From: CAIWHR01 sp040007035
GTDB lineage: Bacteria > Pseudomonadota > Gammaproteobacteria > Burkholderiales > Casimicrobiaceae
DNA: 32,880 bases
Assembly (NCBI GenBank): GCA_040007035.1
Contig: JBDTVU010000025.1
Span: forward strand, 1 to 32,880
Direction of reading: 5' to 3'
Below the pieces are notes generated by a model that searched no databases, was not told the origin of the DNA, and worked only from the letters and a program-made list of their open reading frames with translations. This document shows, in pieces, positions 23,911-31,936 of this stretch (positions are counted from its first letter, which is position 1; every line of letters starts with the position of its first letter). The translations under genes and the position numbers were made by a program.

Positions 23911-25383
23911 GTGTTGAAGCCAATCATTGCCGGAAGCGAAGGGGCCACAACCGGATCCGGAGAACGGACACCGTCGGTCCGGTGGGCGCTGGCCAGTCTT
24001 TCTCTATCCATGCTGCTGTCCTCGCTTGGCACCAGCATCGCCAATGTCGGATTGCCGACGCTGGCGCAGGCGTTCGGCGCCTCCTTCCAGCAAGTGCAGT
24101 GGATCGTCCTCGCCTATCTTCTCGCCATCACCACACTGATCGTCAGCGTCGGGAGGTTCGGTGACCTCACCGGCCGCCGACGGCTGCTGCTGGCCGGTAT
24201 CTTCCTGTTCACGGCAGCGTCGGTCCTGTGCGGCGTCGCCCCCACGCTCTGGCTGCTGATCGCCGCGCGGGCGGCGCAGGGACTTGGAGCGGCGATCATG
24301 ATGGCCCTCACCATGGCGTTTGTCGGTGAGACGGTACCGAAGGCAAAGACCGGTAGCGCCATGGGGCTGCTCGGCACGATGTCAGCCGTCGGCACCGCGC
24401 TCGGCCCGTCGCTCGGCGGCGTGCTGATCGCCGGACTCGGCTGGCCGGCCATCTTTTTCGTCAACGTACCGCTGGGCATCCTGACTCTGTTTCTCGCGTA
24501 TCGCTACCTGCCCGTCGATCGCCGGGAGACGACGACGGATCGGACCGGCTTCGACCCTTTGGGTACGCTGCTGCTTGCCCTGACGCTCGCGGCCTATGCA
24601 CTCGCCATGACGACCGGGCGTGGAAGTTTCGGCCTGCTCAACGTGGCTCTGCTGTTCGCGGCCGTCTTCTGCGCCGGCCTCTTCGCGCTTGCCGAAGCGA
24701 AAGCCGCGTCACCTCTGATCCGATTGGAGATGTTCCGGAATCCGGTGCTGCGCGCGGGCTTCGCCATGAGCACGCTGGTGACGACCGTGGTGATGGCGAC
24801 GCTGGTGGTCGGCCCGTTCTATCTCGCCGGCGCGCTTGCGCTCGACACTGCGCGTGTCGGACTCGTCATGTCGTCCGGTCCCATTGTCGCCGCACTGACG
24901 GGCGTGCCGGCCGGCCGCCTCGTGGACCGGTTTGGTGCAGACCGCATGACCATCGGCGGGCTCATCGGAATGGCGGCCGGCTCTTCCATACTGCCCATGT
25001 TGCCGACGACGTTCGGCGTCCCGGGTTACATCGCTCCGCTCGTGCTCATCACTGCCGGCTATGCGCTGTTCCAGGCGGCCAACAACACGGCCGTAATGAC
25101 GCACATTCAACCGGACCAGCGGGGCGTCATGTCCGGCATGCTCAGCCTGTCGCGCAATCTCGGGCTCATCACCGGCGCATCCGTCATGGGCACTGTGTTC
25201 GCTCTAGGATCGACGACGACCCACATGATGACAGCGCGTCCGGAGGCTGTTGCGGCCGGCATGCGGATCACGTTCACCGTCGCCGCGGTTCTGATCATCG
25301 TCTCCCTCGCCATCGCGTCTCTCAGCCATGCTCTTTCGCGACACGGGCACGCGTCCCGCGGACCACCGCAGCGATTGTGCTGA
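23911..25383 (+). CDS. MFS efflux transporter, DHA2 (EmrB/QacA) family
   Basis: A protein of about 490 residues with roughly 14 transmembrane segments. Motif A is GRFGDLTGRRRLLLAG in the first cytoplasmic loop, and the drug/proton antiporter motif C region reads LGPSLGGVLIAGLGWPAIFFVNVP. I chose the GTG at 23911 (GGGAG nine bases upstream); the ATG at 23812 lies in the LysR promoter and would add a non-hydrophobic tail of 33 residues. The C-terminus is convergent with, and overlaps by 62 nt, the second NnrS-like gene; the last residues (HGHASRGPPQRLC) look like read-through. With LysR it forms a drug- or metabolite-export unit that appears foreign to its surroundings. Confidence 0.85.
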   Translation: MLKPIIAGSEGATTGSGERTPSVRWALASLSLSMLLSSLGTSIANVGLPTLAQAFGASFQQVQWIVLAYLLAITTLIVSVGRFGDLTGRRRLLLAGIFLFTAASVLCGVAPTLWLLIAARAAQGLGAAIMMALTMAFVGETVPKAKTGSAMGLLGTMSAVGTALGPSLGGVLIAGLGWPAIFFVNVPLGILTLFLAYRYLPVDRRETTTDRTGFDPLGTLLLALTLAAYALAMTTGRGSFGLLNVALLFAAVFCAGLFALAEAKAASPLIRLEMFRNPVLRAGFAMSTLVTTVVMATLVVGPFYLAGALALDTARVGLVMSSGPIVAALTGVPAGRLVDRFGADRMTIGGLIGMAAGSSILPMLPTTFGVPGYIAPLVLITAGYALFQAANNTAVMTHIQPDQRGVMSGMLSLSRNLGLITGASVMGTVFALGSTTTHMMTARPEAVAAGMRITFTVAAVLIIVSLAIASLSHALSRHGHASRGPPQRLC

Positions 25384-26434
25384 CGACGAACGCGGCCAGC
25401 GCGAGCGCGTTCAACACGCCGCCGATTCGCGTCCACTCGAAGCGTCCCATCGCGTCGCCGGCGAGGCGCGCGACGAGCGAGCCGTGCAGCAGTGCGAGCG
25501 GCACGTAGAACGCCGGTTGGTACGGCATCGCGACCTTCATCACCGCCGGGAAGATGACCGGCGCGTGGCCGAACACCATCGAGAACACGAAGCCGAGCAG
25601 CAGCGCGTGCAGCGCCGCGTCGTACGCGGGCGTTCCCGGCGCGAGGCCGCCCGCCGCGAGGATGGTGACTGCGCCGACGGCGAGCCATGCGTAGCCCGAC
25701 AGCAGGCACACGGCGATGAAGCGGGTGAGGCCCTTGCCGCGAACCGTGCGCCGTGCGATGTCCTGCTTCACCAGCCACAGCGCGAGCGCGAGCAAGCCGG
25801 CGGCGAACGCCATTGCGCCCCAGTGCAGCCGCGAGCCCGCGAGACCGGCCACGACGACGACGAGGATCGCCGCGAATGCTGCTTTCGCGACCGGCGACGG
25901 CGGCAGGAAGCGCGACAGCTCGAGCCGCTCGCCGGCGATGGTCAGGATCAGGAACGCCAGCCACCAGCCCGCGACGTCGTGCACGTTCCATCCCAGCGCC
26001 CACAGCGCGCTGCCGATCGGCCAGCATGCCGCACCGAGCGCAAGCGTGAACGTGAACAGCTCGCGCTGGCGACGGAAGATGTCGGCGGTGCCCGCGAGCA
26101 GCACCCCGCCGCCCGCGACGTAGAGCCACGGCGCAGCGGCACTCGCGCCGGCGAGCGCGGCGAGCGTGCCGAGCCCGGCGAAGAACGGCGCCGCGTACGC
26201 CCAGGTGCGGCCGATCGCGACGGCCCGCTCCAGCGAGATCACGACGCCGAAGAAGCCGCAGACCATCAGCGGCCCGTGCAGCGCGGCGGCGGTCGCCGCG
26301 AAGTCCGGCATCGGCACGCCGAGCCGTGCCAAGCCCGCACCGACGCCGACGACGAGGCCGGCGAAGCCGAGGATCAGCAGCGGGAGCCGCGCGAGCGGAG
26401 GAAGCCCGCCGCGACCGCCCGCGGACTCGCTCAT
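25322..26434 (-). CDS. Second NnrS-like multi-spanning membrane protein
   Basis: A 370-residue protein with about 10-12 hydrophobic helices. Helix-embedded histidines occur in ALHGPLMVCGFFGVVISLER and HALLLGFVFSMVFGHAPVIF, similar in arrangement to NnrS and to heme-copper oxidase subunit I-like proteins. It is less typical than the nnrS gene at 2379. Its ATG overlaps the DUF59 gene stop (ATGA), so it is the last gene of the minus-strand operon, and its 3' end overlaps the MFS gene tail to tail. A nitric-oxide-related heme protein is the best guess. Confidence 0.7.
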   Translation of the reverse strand: MSESAGGRGGLPPLARLPLLILGFAGLVVGVGAGLARLGVPMPDFAATAAALHGPLMVCGFFGVVISLERAVAIGRTWAYAAPFFAGLGTLAALAGASAAAPWLYVAGGGVLLAGTADIFRRQRELFTFTLALGAACWPIGSALWALGWNVHDVAGWWLAFLILTIAGERLELSRFLPPSPVAKAAFAAILVVVVAGLAGSRLHWGAMAFAAGLLALALWLVKQDIARRTVRGKGLTRFIAVCLLSGYAWLAVGAVTILAAGGLAPGTPAYDAALHALLLGFVFSMVFGHAPVIFPAVMKVAMPYQPAFYVPLALLHGSLVARLAGDAMGRFEWTRIGGVLNALALAAFVVSTIAAVVRGTRARVAKEHG

Positions 26435-26736
26435 CCGGGCCAGCCGAAATGATCCTTTGCGACGCCGGTCATCATCGACGGATTCCAGATCGGCTCCCAG
26501 ACGAGCTCGACGTCAACCGAGGTGCCCGCCGGCACCATCGCCGCGACGGCATCGCGCGACTGCTCTACCAGCATGTCGGCGACCGGGCACGCCGGCGTCG
26601 TCATCGTCATCTCGATGCGAACGGCGTTGTCGCGCACCTCGACCAGATACACGAGGCCGAGGTCGACGATGTTCATCCCCGCCTCGGGATCGTCGACCTG
26701 CCGCAGCGCGTCGTAGACGGCGCCCTCGTCGACCAT
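26431..26736 (-). CDS. DUF59/MIP18 family Fe-S maturation-type protein
   Basis: A 101-residue protein of the MIP18/PaaD-like family. VYDALRQVDDPEAGMNIVDLGLVYLVEV gives the DPE...DLGLV signature (residues 8-32), followed by MTMTTPACPVADML with the conserved Cys near 50 and the WEPIWNP ending. Relatives help insert or repair iron-sulfur clusters. It begins within the stop of the GNAT gene (TGATG) and ends inside the start of the NnrS-like gene. Near hemerythrin and NnrS proteins a role in repairing nitric-oxide-damaged clusters is plausible (inference). Confidence 0.87.
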   Translation of the reverse strand: MVDEGAVYDALRQVDDPEAGMNIVDLGLVYLVEVRDNAVRIEMTMTTPACPVADMLVEQSRDAVAAMVPAGTSVDVELVWEPIWNPSMMTGVAKDHFGWPG

Positions 26737-27743
26737 CAGATCCGCCGCACGAACGCCAGCCGCTGCGCCGGCGCGAAGCCGACGTCGTAGAGAAAGCTGG
26801 TGAGCGCCAGGTCGCGCGGCCCGACGACGGTTTCGACGCGCTCGATCCGCAGCGCGCCGAGGTTGGCGAAGAGCTGCGACATCAGCGCGTGGGCGACGCC
26901 ACGGTGCGCGTACCCGGGATCGACGCCGATGGTGTCGATGACGGCCACCGGCTCGGTGCGGCCGAAGTCGCCGAGGTCGGCGCGCGCCATCAGGTAGCCG
27001 ACGATCGCGCCGTCCATCCTCGCCGTCAGCGAGACGCGGATCGCCGAGTCGTCCATCGCCTCGCCGAGCTTGTGCGCGATGTAGTCGCGACGGTCGCGCC
27101 CGGTGATGCCGCGGTCGATGCGGGCAATTTCGGCCAGATCGCCCGCCGTCATCGAGCGGACGTCGGCGGTGTCGCGCGCCAGGCGCTCGAAGTCGTTGCC
27201 CTCCGGCGCGCCGAAGTCGATTTCGTGCCCCGGGCCCTGCCCGACCGGCAGCGCCAGCGCGTCGTCGCGCTCGGGCCGGTACGCGCCGCCTTCGACGGCG
27301 CAGTCGACGATGCGCTCGGGCGCCAGCCTGAATCCCATCGCGTCGAACCAGCGCAGCATCCGATGATGGTCCCACGCCGCGGCGGTGCGCAGCTCGCGGA
27401 CGCCGTGGCGGCGCGCCCACTCGACGATCGCCTCGAGCAGCCGCTTGCCTACGCCGTGGCCGAGCGCATCGGGCCGCACGCCGACCAGTTCGAGCCGCAG
27501 CCCCCGCTCGCTGCGGCCGAACTCGCCTTCGAGCACGCGCGCCAGCACGTAGCCGGCGAACCCGCTGCCGTCGGTCGCGGCGAGCTGCGCGTGCAGCGTC
27601 GGCTCGCGCACCGCGGCGGCGAGCCGGCGCAGGACATAGGCGCGGCGTGGCCGGCCCTCGATCGCGGCGTCGATGGCGACGACCGCGGCGAGGTCGTCGC
27701 TGGTCAGGGCGCGGATGACGATCTCTCCGGCAACAGCTTCCAT
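26736..27743 (-). CDS. Tandem GNAT acetyltransferase-like protein
   Basis: A 335-residue protein with two GNAT domains. The first (about 8-150) has acetyl-CoA-loop residues VRPDALGHGVGKRLLEAI; the second (about 195-335) has VDPGYAHRGVAHALMSQL. Both are preceded by a typical IRALTSDDLAAVVAID- or MTAGDLAEIARID-type start. The ATG at 27743 has AAGGAGA upstream. It sits between hemerythrin and the DUF59 protein. Substrate unknown; an N-acetyltransferase acting on a protein or small amine is all that can be said. Confidence 0.82.
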   Translation of the reverse strand: MEAVAGEIVIRALTSDDLAAVVAIDAAIEGRPRRAYVLRRLAAAVREPTLHAQLAATDGSGFAGYVLARVLEGEFGRSERGLRLELVGVRPDALGHGVGKRLLEAIVEWARRHGVRELRTAAAWDHHRMLRWFDAMGFRLAPERIVDCAVEGGAYRPERDDALALPVGQGPGHEIDFGAPEGNDFERLARDTADVRSMTAGDLAEIARIDRGITGRDRRDYIAHKLGEAMDDSAIRVSLTARMDGAIVGYLMARADLGDFGRTEPVAVIDTIGVDPGYAHRGVAHALMSQLFANLGALRIERVETVVGPRDLALTSFLYDVGFAPAQRLAFVRRI

Positions 27744-27778
27744 CGTGGTCTCCTTCGTCTTGGTGCCGGTTCCGGCGT

Positions 27779-28261
27779 TCAGGCGGACGCGTACGCGAAC
27801 GAGAGCTCGCGATCGGTGTCCTCGTCGAGCACATCGTCCAGCATCGGCAGAAGCGCCATCGTTTCCTTCTGGATGTGCGCGACCAGCCGCTCGACGAGCT
27901 CGGGCATTCCGCGCCGCAAAGTATCCCACTCCGCGGCGTCGAGCGCGCGCTCTCCCGCCGTCCGCACCAGCGGCAGCAGCTCTTCCGCCACGGCCCGGAT
28001 CGTTCCATGCTCTTCCTGGAGCAGCGACGCGATGTCGCCTTCGCCGGCGGCGGTCAGGCGCGGGAAAAGCTGCTCTTCCTCGAACCCGAAATGGCGGCCG
28101 AGCTCGTGGTCGAGGTGGCGGGCGAGCGCCCGGGCCAGCGTCGGGATTCCGGGGTCGCTGCCGTCGGCGCGGCCGAAGGCGTGCTCGACGCGGTCGAGCA
28201 GCGCCATCGTCGCGACGTGCTCGTCGTGGAGGGTGCGGCTGGTCTGGCTTCGGTAGTTCAT
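27779..28261 (-). CDS. Hemerythrin HHE-domain protein
   Basis: A 160-residue four-helix bundle with non-heme di-iron ligands: LHDEHVATMALLDRVEH in helix 1, HLDHELGRHFGFEEEQLFP in helix 2, EEHGTIRAVAEEL in helix 3 and VERLVAHIQKETMALLP in helix 4. The last helix has His then Glu in the usual HIxxEexxLLP pattern. It starts at the ATG at 28261; an alternative start at 28315 would read through the palindrome described next. Such proteins bind O2 or NO and are often under NsrR or DNR control in denitrifiers. It is followed after 35 nt by the GNAT gene. Confidence 0.9.
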   Translation of the reverse strand: MNYRSQTSRTLHDEHVATMALLDRVEHAFGRADGSDPGIPTLARALARHLDHELGRHFGFEEEQLFPRLTAAGEGDIASLLQEEHGTIRAVAEELLPLVRTAGERALDAAEWDTLRRGMPELVERLVAHIQKETMALLPMLDDVLDEDTDRELSFAYASA

Positions 28262-28275
28262 CGGCGGCCAATAAT

Positions 28276-28289
28276 GGTATTCGAATACC
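28276..28289. promoter_or_regulatory. Perfect palindrome GGTATTCGAATACC upstream of hemerythrin
   Basis: A perfect 14-bp, AT-leaning palindrome lies 15 bp before the hemerythrin start in an otherwise GC-rich gap. Position and symmetry suggest an operator. Possible binders are a nitric-oxide-responsive repressor of the NsrR type (ATTC/GAAT core) or the FCD GntR regulator, whose family favours GGTAT...ATACC arms. Neither fits a consensus exactly. A TTGTCC about 30 bp further upstream could serve as the -35. Confidence 0.5.
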
Positions 28290-28328
28290 GAAATTAACCG
28301 ACCCGGGCCGGACAAACCCTGACCTGGA

Positions 28329-29627
28329 TCAAGCCGCCCGCGCGCCGCCCCCCATCCGCCGGACGGCGACGGCGAAAAACACCCCGAACGCCACCGCCCC
28401 GGCGGCGCCTGCCGTCCCTGCCGCGAGCGCGAGCCACCGATTGTCGGCGACGACGGCGGTCGCCAGCAGCGCCAGCGCCACCACGTGGCAGCCGAAATGG
28501 ATCGCCAGCGGCCGGCCGGCGGTCAGCGCCGACGGTGTCGGCGGACGTTTCCTGCCGACGGCGGCGCCGGCCGCCCCGGCGTGCAGGGAGCCCAGGAACG
28601 GGACGATCCGCTGCAGGATCCCCAGCAGGAAGGTGAGCAGCCAGCCGGGCACCAGCAGCACGCCGAACAGCGTCGCCGTCCCGTCGAACGGCGCGTCCAG
28701 CGCGACGGCGAGCGCGGCGGCGAGGCTCGCCGCCAGCAGCACCCAACCGACCCGGACCAGCACGAACGAGAGCCCCAGCGCCCGGCGCATTCCGGTGGCG
28801 AGCGCAACCGCCATCAGCCGGAGGTGAAGCGCGGCCGCCGCCGCGCCAGCCGCCACCGCGGCCACGCGGAGCGCCACCGGCGCGAGCCCGAACGCGGCGG
28901 CGCCGGCGAGAAGTAGCGCCAATACGGCAAGCGCCAGCGACGCGAGCCCGGCGCGCGTTCCCGGTGCGCTCGACAGCGCGAACATGGGCACGAGGATGTA
29001 CGAGAGCCCGAGCGCCAGCAGACCCATGAATCCGTAGGCGGCGAACGCGACGTGCAGCGCCAGCGCAGCGCCGCGATCGATGACGACGACGCCGAGATAC
29101 GTGCCGGCGAGCGCCAGCGCAGTCGCCAGCGTGGCGACGAGCGAGGCGAGCGACGCCCAGCCGTGGGCGATGACGACGGGCATCCCGCGCGCACCGGCGA
29201 GGTTCGATGCGAGCAGCGCGGCGTAAATGGCAAGGGCAATGAAGACCGCCACCGCGCCGACACCGATGAATCGCGGCATCGCCGCCCCCATCCCCGCCGC
29301 GACCGCTGCGACACCCGGCGTGTAGAGCCACCAGATCGCCGCCGCCGCGCGCACGACGCGGACCGGCTGTCTCGACGCGACCGGCAGAAGCTGAAGGCTG
29401 GCGCCGATCGCTGTCATCGCCAGCACGCCGAGGGTGACGAGGTGCAGCGCGGCCAGCGGCCAGCCGAGTCCGCCAACGAACCGCGGCGCGTCGGCGGCGC
29501 CGGCCGCGAGCGCCAGCCATGCAGCGATGTGGAAGACGACGGCAGCGCCGAAATACCGGAACGGGATCGACGCCGGCAGCAGCCGGCTCGGCGCGCCGGC
29601 TAGGAACGTGCCGCCGCCCAGGCTCAT
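28329..29627 (-). CDS. Multi-TM membrane protein, heme-copper oxidase subunit I/NnrS-like
   Basis: A 432-residue integral membrane protein of about 12 alanine/leucine-rich helices. Histidines in helices occur in FHIAAWLALAAG, LHLVTLGVLAMTAIGASLQLLPV and LHVAFAAYGFMGLLALGLSYILVPMF, a pattern seen in uncharacterised subunit-I-like proteins of denitrifiers. I do not see the full six-histidine set of a working oxidase. Its ATG overlaps the DUF2249 stop (ATGA). It ends 67 nt before hemerythrin. Function unknown; a heme-binding role in nitric oxide handling is inference. Confidence 0.72.
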   Translation of the reverse strand: MSLGGGTFLAGAPSRLLPASIPFRYFGAAVVFHIAAWLALAAGAADAPRFVGGLGWPLAALHLVTLGVLAMTAIGASLQLLPVASRQPVRVVRAAAAIWWLYTPGVAAVAAGMGAAMPRFIGVGAVAVFIALAIYAALLASNLAGARGMPVVIAHGWASLASLVATLATALALAGTYLGVVVIDRGAALALHVAFAAYGFMGLLALGLSYILVPMFALSSAPGTRAGLASLALAVLALLLAGAAAFGLAPVALRVAAVAAGAAAAALHLRLMAVALATGMRRALGLSFVLVRVGWVLLAASLAAALAVALDAPFDGTATLFGVLLVPGWLLTFLLGILQRIVPFLGSLHAGAAGAAVGRKRPPTPSALTAGRPLAIHFGCHVVALALLATAVVADNRWLALAAGTAGAAGAVAFGVFFAVAVRRMGGGARAA

Positions 29628-29893
29628 CCGCGCTTCAGGCGCAGTCGCACCTCGCCCGGCGCGGCCGGCAGGTATTCGGCCGTCCAGCCACGCTCGGCGA
29701 GCTCCGGATACAGCAGTTGCGGATCGCGGTCGTGGTGGACGATCACCGGCGTCGCGTCGGTGAGCGATTCGACCAGATCGAGGATCGCGACCAGCGGTCC
29801 CGGCGGTTCGAGTCCGCGGACGTCGATGTGCACGCCGTCCCCCGTCGACCAGCGCCGGCCCTGCTCGCGACCGTCGGAGCCCGTTGCGGTCAT
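29624..29893 (-). CDS. DUF2249 domain protein
   Basis: An 89-residue cytosolic protein. The core reads HIDVRGLEPPGPLVAILDLVESL then PVIVHHDRDPQLLYPELAERGW, matching the DUF2249 (TusA-like fold) family, which in denitrifiers accompanies hemerythrin, NnrS and NorW-type genes. It overlaps both neighbours by ATGA: the acyl-CoA dehydrogenase before it and the membrane protein after it. It marks the point where the operon switches from CoA-thioester enzymes to the putative nitric-oxide module. Biochemical function unknown. Confidence 0.88.
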   Translation of the reverse strand: MTATGSDGREQGRRWSTGDGVHIDVRGLEPPGPLVAILDLVESLTDATPVIVHHDRDPQLLYPELAERGWTAEYLPAAPGEVRLRLKRG

Positions 29894-31083
29894 GGCGATT
29901 TCGCCGCCGCCGCGCGCAGTACGTCTGCGGCGATGACGAGCTTCAACACCTCGGTCGTGCCTTCGTAGATGCGCAGCGCGCGGACCTCGCGGTACAGCCG
30001 CTCGACGGTCGTCCCGCGAACCACGCCCAGGCCGCCCCATAGCTGCACCGCGTCGTCGACGACGCGCTGCGCGGACTCGGTCGCGAACAGCTTCGCCATC
30101 GACGCTTCGCGCGTGACGCGCGTGCCGAGGACGTCGCGCGTCCACGCGGCGCGGTAGACGAGAAGCGCGCTGGCGTCGATCGCGACCGCCATGTCGGCGA
30201 GCTTCGCCTGCGTCAACTGGTACTCGGCCAGCGCGCGCCCGAACGCGTGGCGGGCGCGCACGCGGGCCGTCGCCTCGTCGAACGCGCGCCGCGCGAATCC
30301 GAGCGCGGCGGCGCCGACCGTCGAGCGGAAGATGTCGAGCGTCGCCATCGCGATGCCAAAGCCGTCGCCCGGCGCGCCCAGCAACGCGTCGCCCGGCACC
30401 CGGCAGCCGGCGAGCTTGAGCGTGCCGAGCGGGTGCGGCGCGCAGACGTCGATGCGCTCCGACGCGTCGAGTCCCGGTGCCGCGGCATCGACGACGAACG
30501 CCGACAGTCCGCGGGTACCCGGCGCCTCGCCGGTGCGTGCAAACACGACATACTGGTCGGCGAGCCCCGCGTTCGAGATCCACGTCTTGACGCCGTCGAG
30601 CCGCCACCCGCTGCCGTCGCGCGTCGCCGTCGTTGCAATGGCGCCGACATCGGAACCGGCGTCGGGCTCGGACAGCGCGAACGCCGCGATTCTCGTGCCG
30701 TCGGCGACGTGCGGCAGCAGCGCGCGCTTCTGCGCATCGCTGCCGGCCAGCGTGACCGGCGCGCTGCCCAGCCCCTGCATCGCGAACGCGAAATCGGCGA
30801 GGCCGGACGCGCGCGCCAGCACGTCGCGCGCGATGCACAGGCTCCGAGTGTCGATCTTCTCGTGCAGGCCACCGTACGCCGCCGGCACGCACACCCGCAG
30901 GAAGCCGGCGGCGCCCAATGCGCGCACGATGCGGCGGACGCAGGCATACACCGCGTCGAGGTCGTCTTCGCCGCCCTCCAGCAGCGGCGGCAGCGCGGTC
31001 GCCGCGAACGCAGCGAGCTCGGCGGCTTCCGCCCGGTGGTGATCGGCGAAGAACGGCCAGGCGAGGTGGCCCGAATCGGCCAT
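29890..31083 (-). CDS. Acyl-CoA dehydrogenase, canonical catalytic Glu
   Basis: A 397-residue FAD enzyme. It has ALSEPDAGSDVGAI near residue 147, GVKTWISNAG near 178, the RHAFGRALAEYQL loop near 288 and the classic IYEGTTEVLK near 373, so the catalytic base is present, unlike the dehydrogenase at 11104. Its ATG shares one base with the crotonase stop. It oxidises an acyl-CoA to the enoyl-CoA. In this four-gene module it may act on a ring or ring-cleavage product of 2-aminobenzoyl-CoA or benzoyl-CoA, but the substrate cannot be determined from the sequence. Confidence 0.9.
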   Translation of the reverse strand: MADSGHLAWPFFADHHRAEAAELAAFAATALPPLLEGGEDDLDAVYACVRRIVRALGAAGFLRVCVPAAYGGLHEKIDTRSLCIARDVLARASGLADFAFAMQGLGSAPVTLAGSDAQKRALLPHVADGTRIAAFALSEPDAGSDVGAIATTATRDGSGWRLDGVKTWISNAGLADQYVVFARTGEAPGTRGLSAFVVDAAAPGLDASERIDVCAPHPLGTLKLAGCRVPGDALLGAPGDGFGIAMATLDIFRSTVGAAALGFARRAFDEATARVRARHAFGRALAEYQLTQAKLADMAVAIDASALLVYRAAWTRDVLGTRVTREASMAKLFATESAQRVVDDAVQLWGGLGVVRGTTVERLYREVRALRIYEGTTEVLKLVIAADVLRAAAAKSP

Positions 31084-31901
31084 CAATTGCCCTCGAACAC
31101 CGGCTTCTGCTTGGCGACGAACGCGTGGTATGCGCGCTCGAAGTCCTGCGTCTGCATGCAGATCGCCTGCGCCTGCGCCTCGGCCTCGATGCATTCGCCA
31201 AGACCCGCGTTCCACTCCTGCCACAGCATCGTCTTCGTCATCATGTGTCCGAACGTCGGTCCGTCGGCCAGGCTGGTGGCCATCGCGGTCGCTTCGTCCA
31301 GCAGCCGCTCCGGCTCGACCAGTCGATTATAGAATCCGATGCGCTCGCCCTCCTCGCCGCCGACGACGCGTCCGGTGTAGAGGAGGTCGGCCGCGCGGGA
31401 GAGCCCAATCAGCCGCGGCAGCAGCGTGCACGCGCCCATGTCGGCGGCGGCGAGCCCGACGCGGACGAACAGGAACGCGAGCTTGCTGCGCGCCGTCGTG
31501 AAGCGCAGGTCCGACGCGCACGCGATCATCGCACCGGCACCGGTACAGACGCCGTCGATGGCCGCGACGATCGGCTGCGGACAGGCGCGCATCGCCTTGA
31601 CCAGATCACCGGTCATCCGCGTGAATTCGAGCAGCCCCGTCATGTCCATATTCACCAGCGGGCCGATGATCTCGTGCACGTCGCCGCCCGAGCAGAAGTT
31701 GCCGCCCTCGCCGGTGAACACGACCGCCTTCACGTCCGTCGCGTAGACCATCTCGCGGAACAGGTCGCGCAGCTCGCCGTAGGAATCGAACGTCAGCGGA
31801 TTCTTGCGGTCGGGCCGGTTCAGCGTGATCGTGGCGACCTTGCCGGTGACGGAGTAATGGAAGTGGGTGGCCTTGTAGCCGGCCAATGCGACGCGTTTCA
31901 T
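31083..31901 (-). CDS. Crotonase-family protein lacking both hydratase glutamates
   Basis: A 272-residue crotonase fold protein. The oxyanion-hole regions NFCSGGDVHEI and DGVCTGAGAMIACASDLRF are intact. The positions of the two catalytic glutamates of enoyl-CoA hydratase are Met125 and Phe145 by my alignment; AAADMGA (151-157) supplies an Asp instead. Members of this superfamily with such changes are isomerases, hydrolases or C-C lyases. It lies between an SDR and an acyl-CoA dehydrogenase, an arrangement also seen in 2-aminobenzoyl-CoA (abm-type) and alicyclic acyl-CoA pathways. GGAG lies nine bases before the ATG. The reaction is unknown. Confidence 0.85.
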   Translation of the reverse strand: MKRVALAGYKATHFHYSVTGKVATITLNRPDRKNPLTFDSYGELRDLFREMVYATDVKAVVFTGEGGNFCSGGDVHEIIGPLVNMDMTGLLEFTRMTGDLVKAMRACPQPIVAAIDGVCTGAGAMIACASDLRFTTARSKLAFLFVRVGLAAADMGACTLLPRLIGLSRAADLLYTGRVVGGEEGERIGFYNRLVEPERLLDEATAMATSLADGPTFGHMMTKTMLWQEWNAGLGECIEAEAQAQAICMQTQDFERAYHAFVAKQKPVFEGN

Positions 31902-31936
31902 GGCGCGATGTCTCCTGGTGGGATTCCGGAACCGGT

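Noticed and set aside
25328..26452. Plus-strand open frame opposite the second NnrS-like gene
   Set aside because: Composition is Arg/Glu-rich low complexity without domains, while the minus strand encodes clear transmembrane helices.
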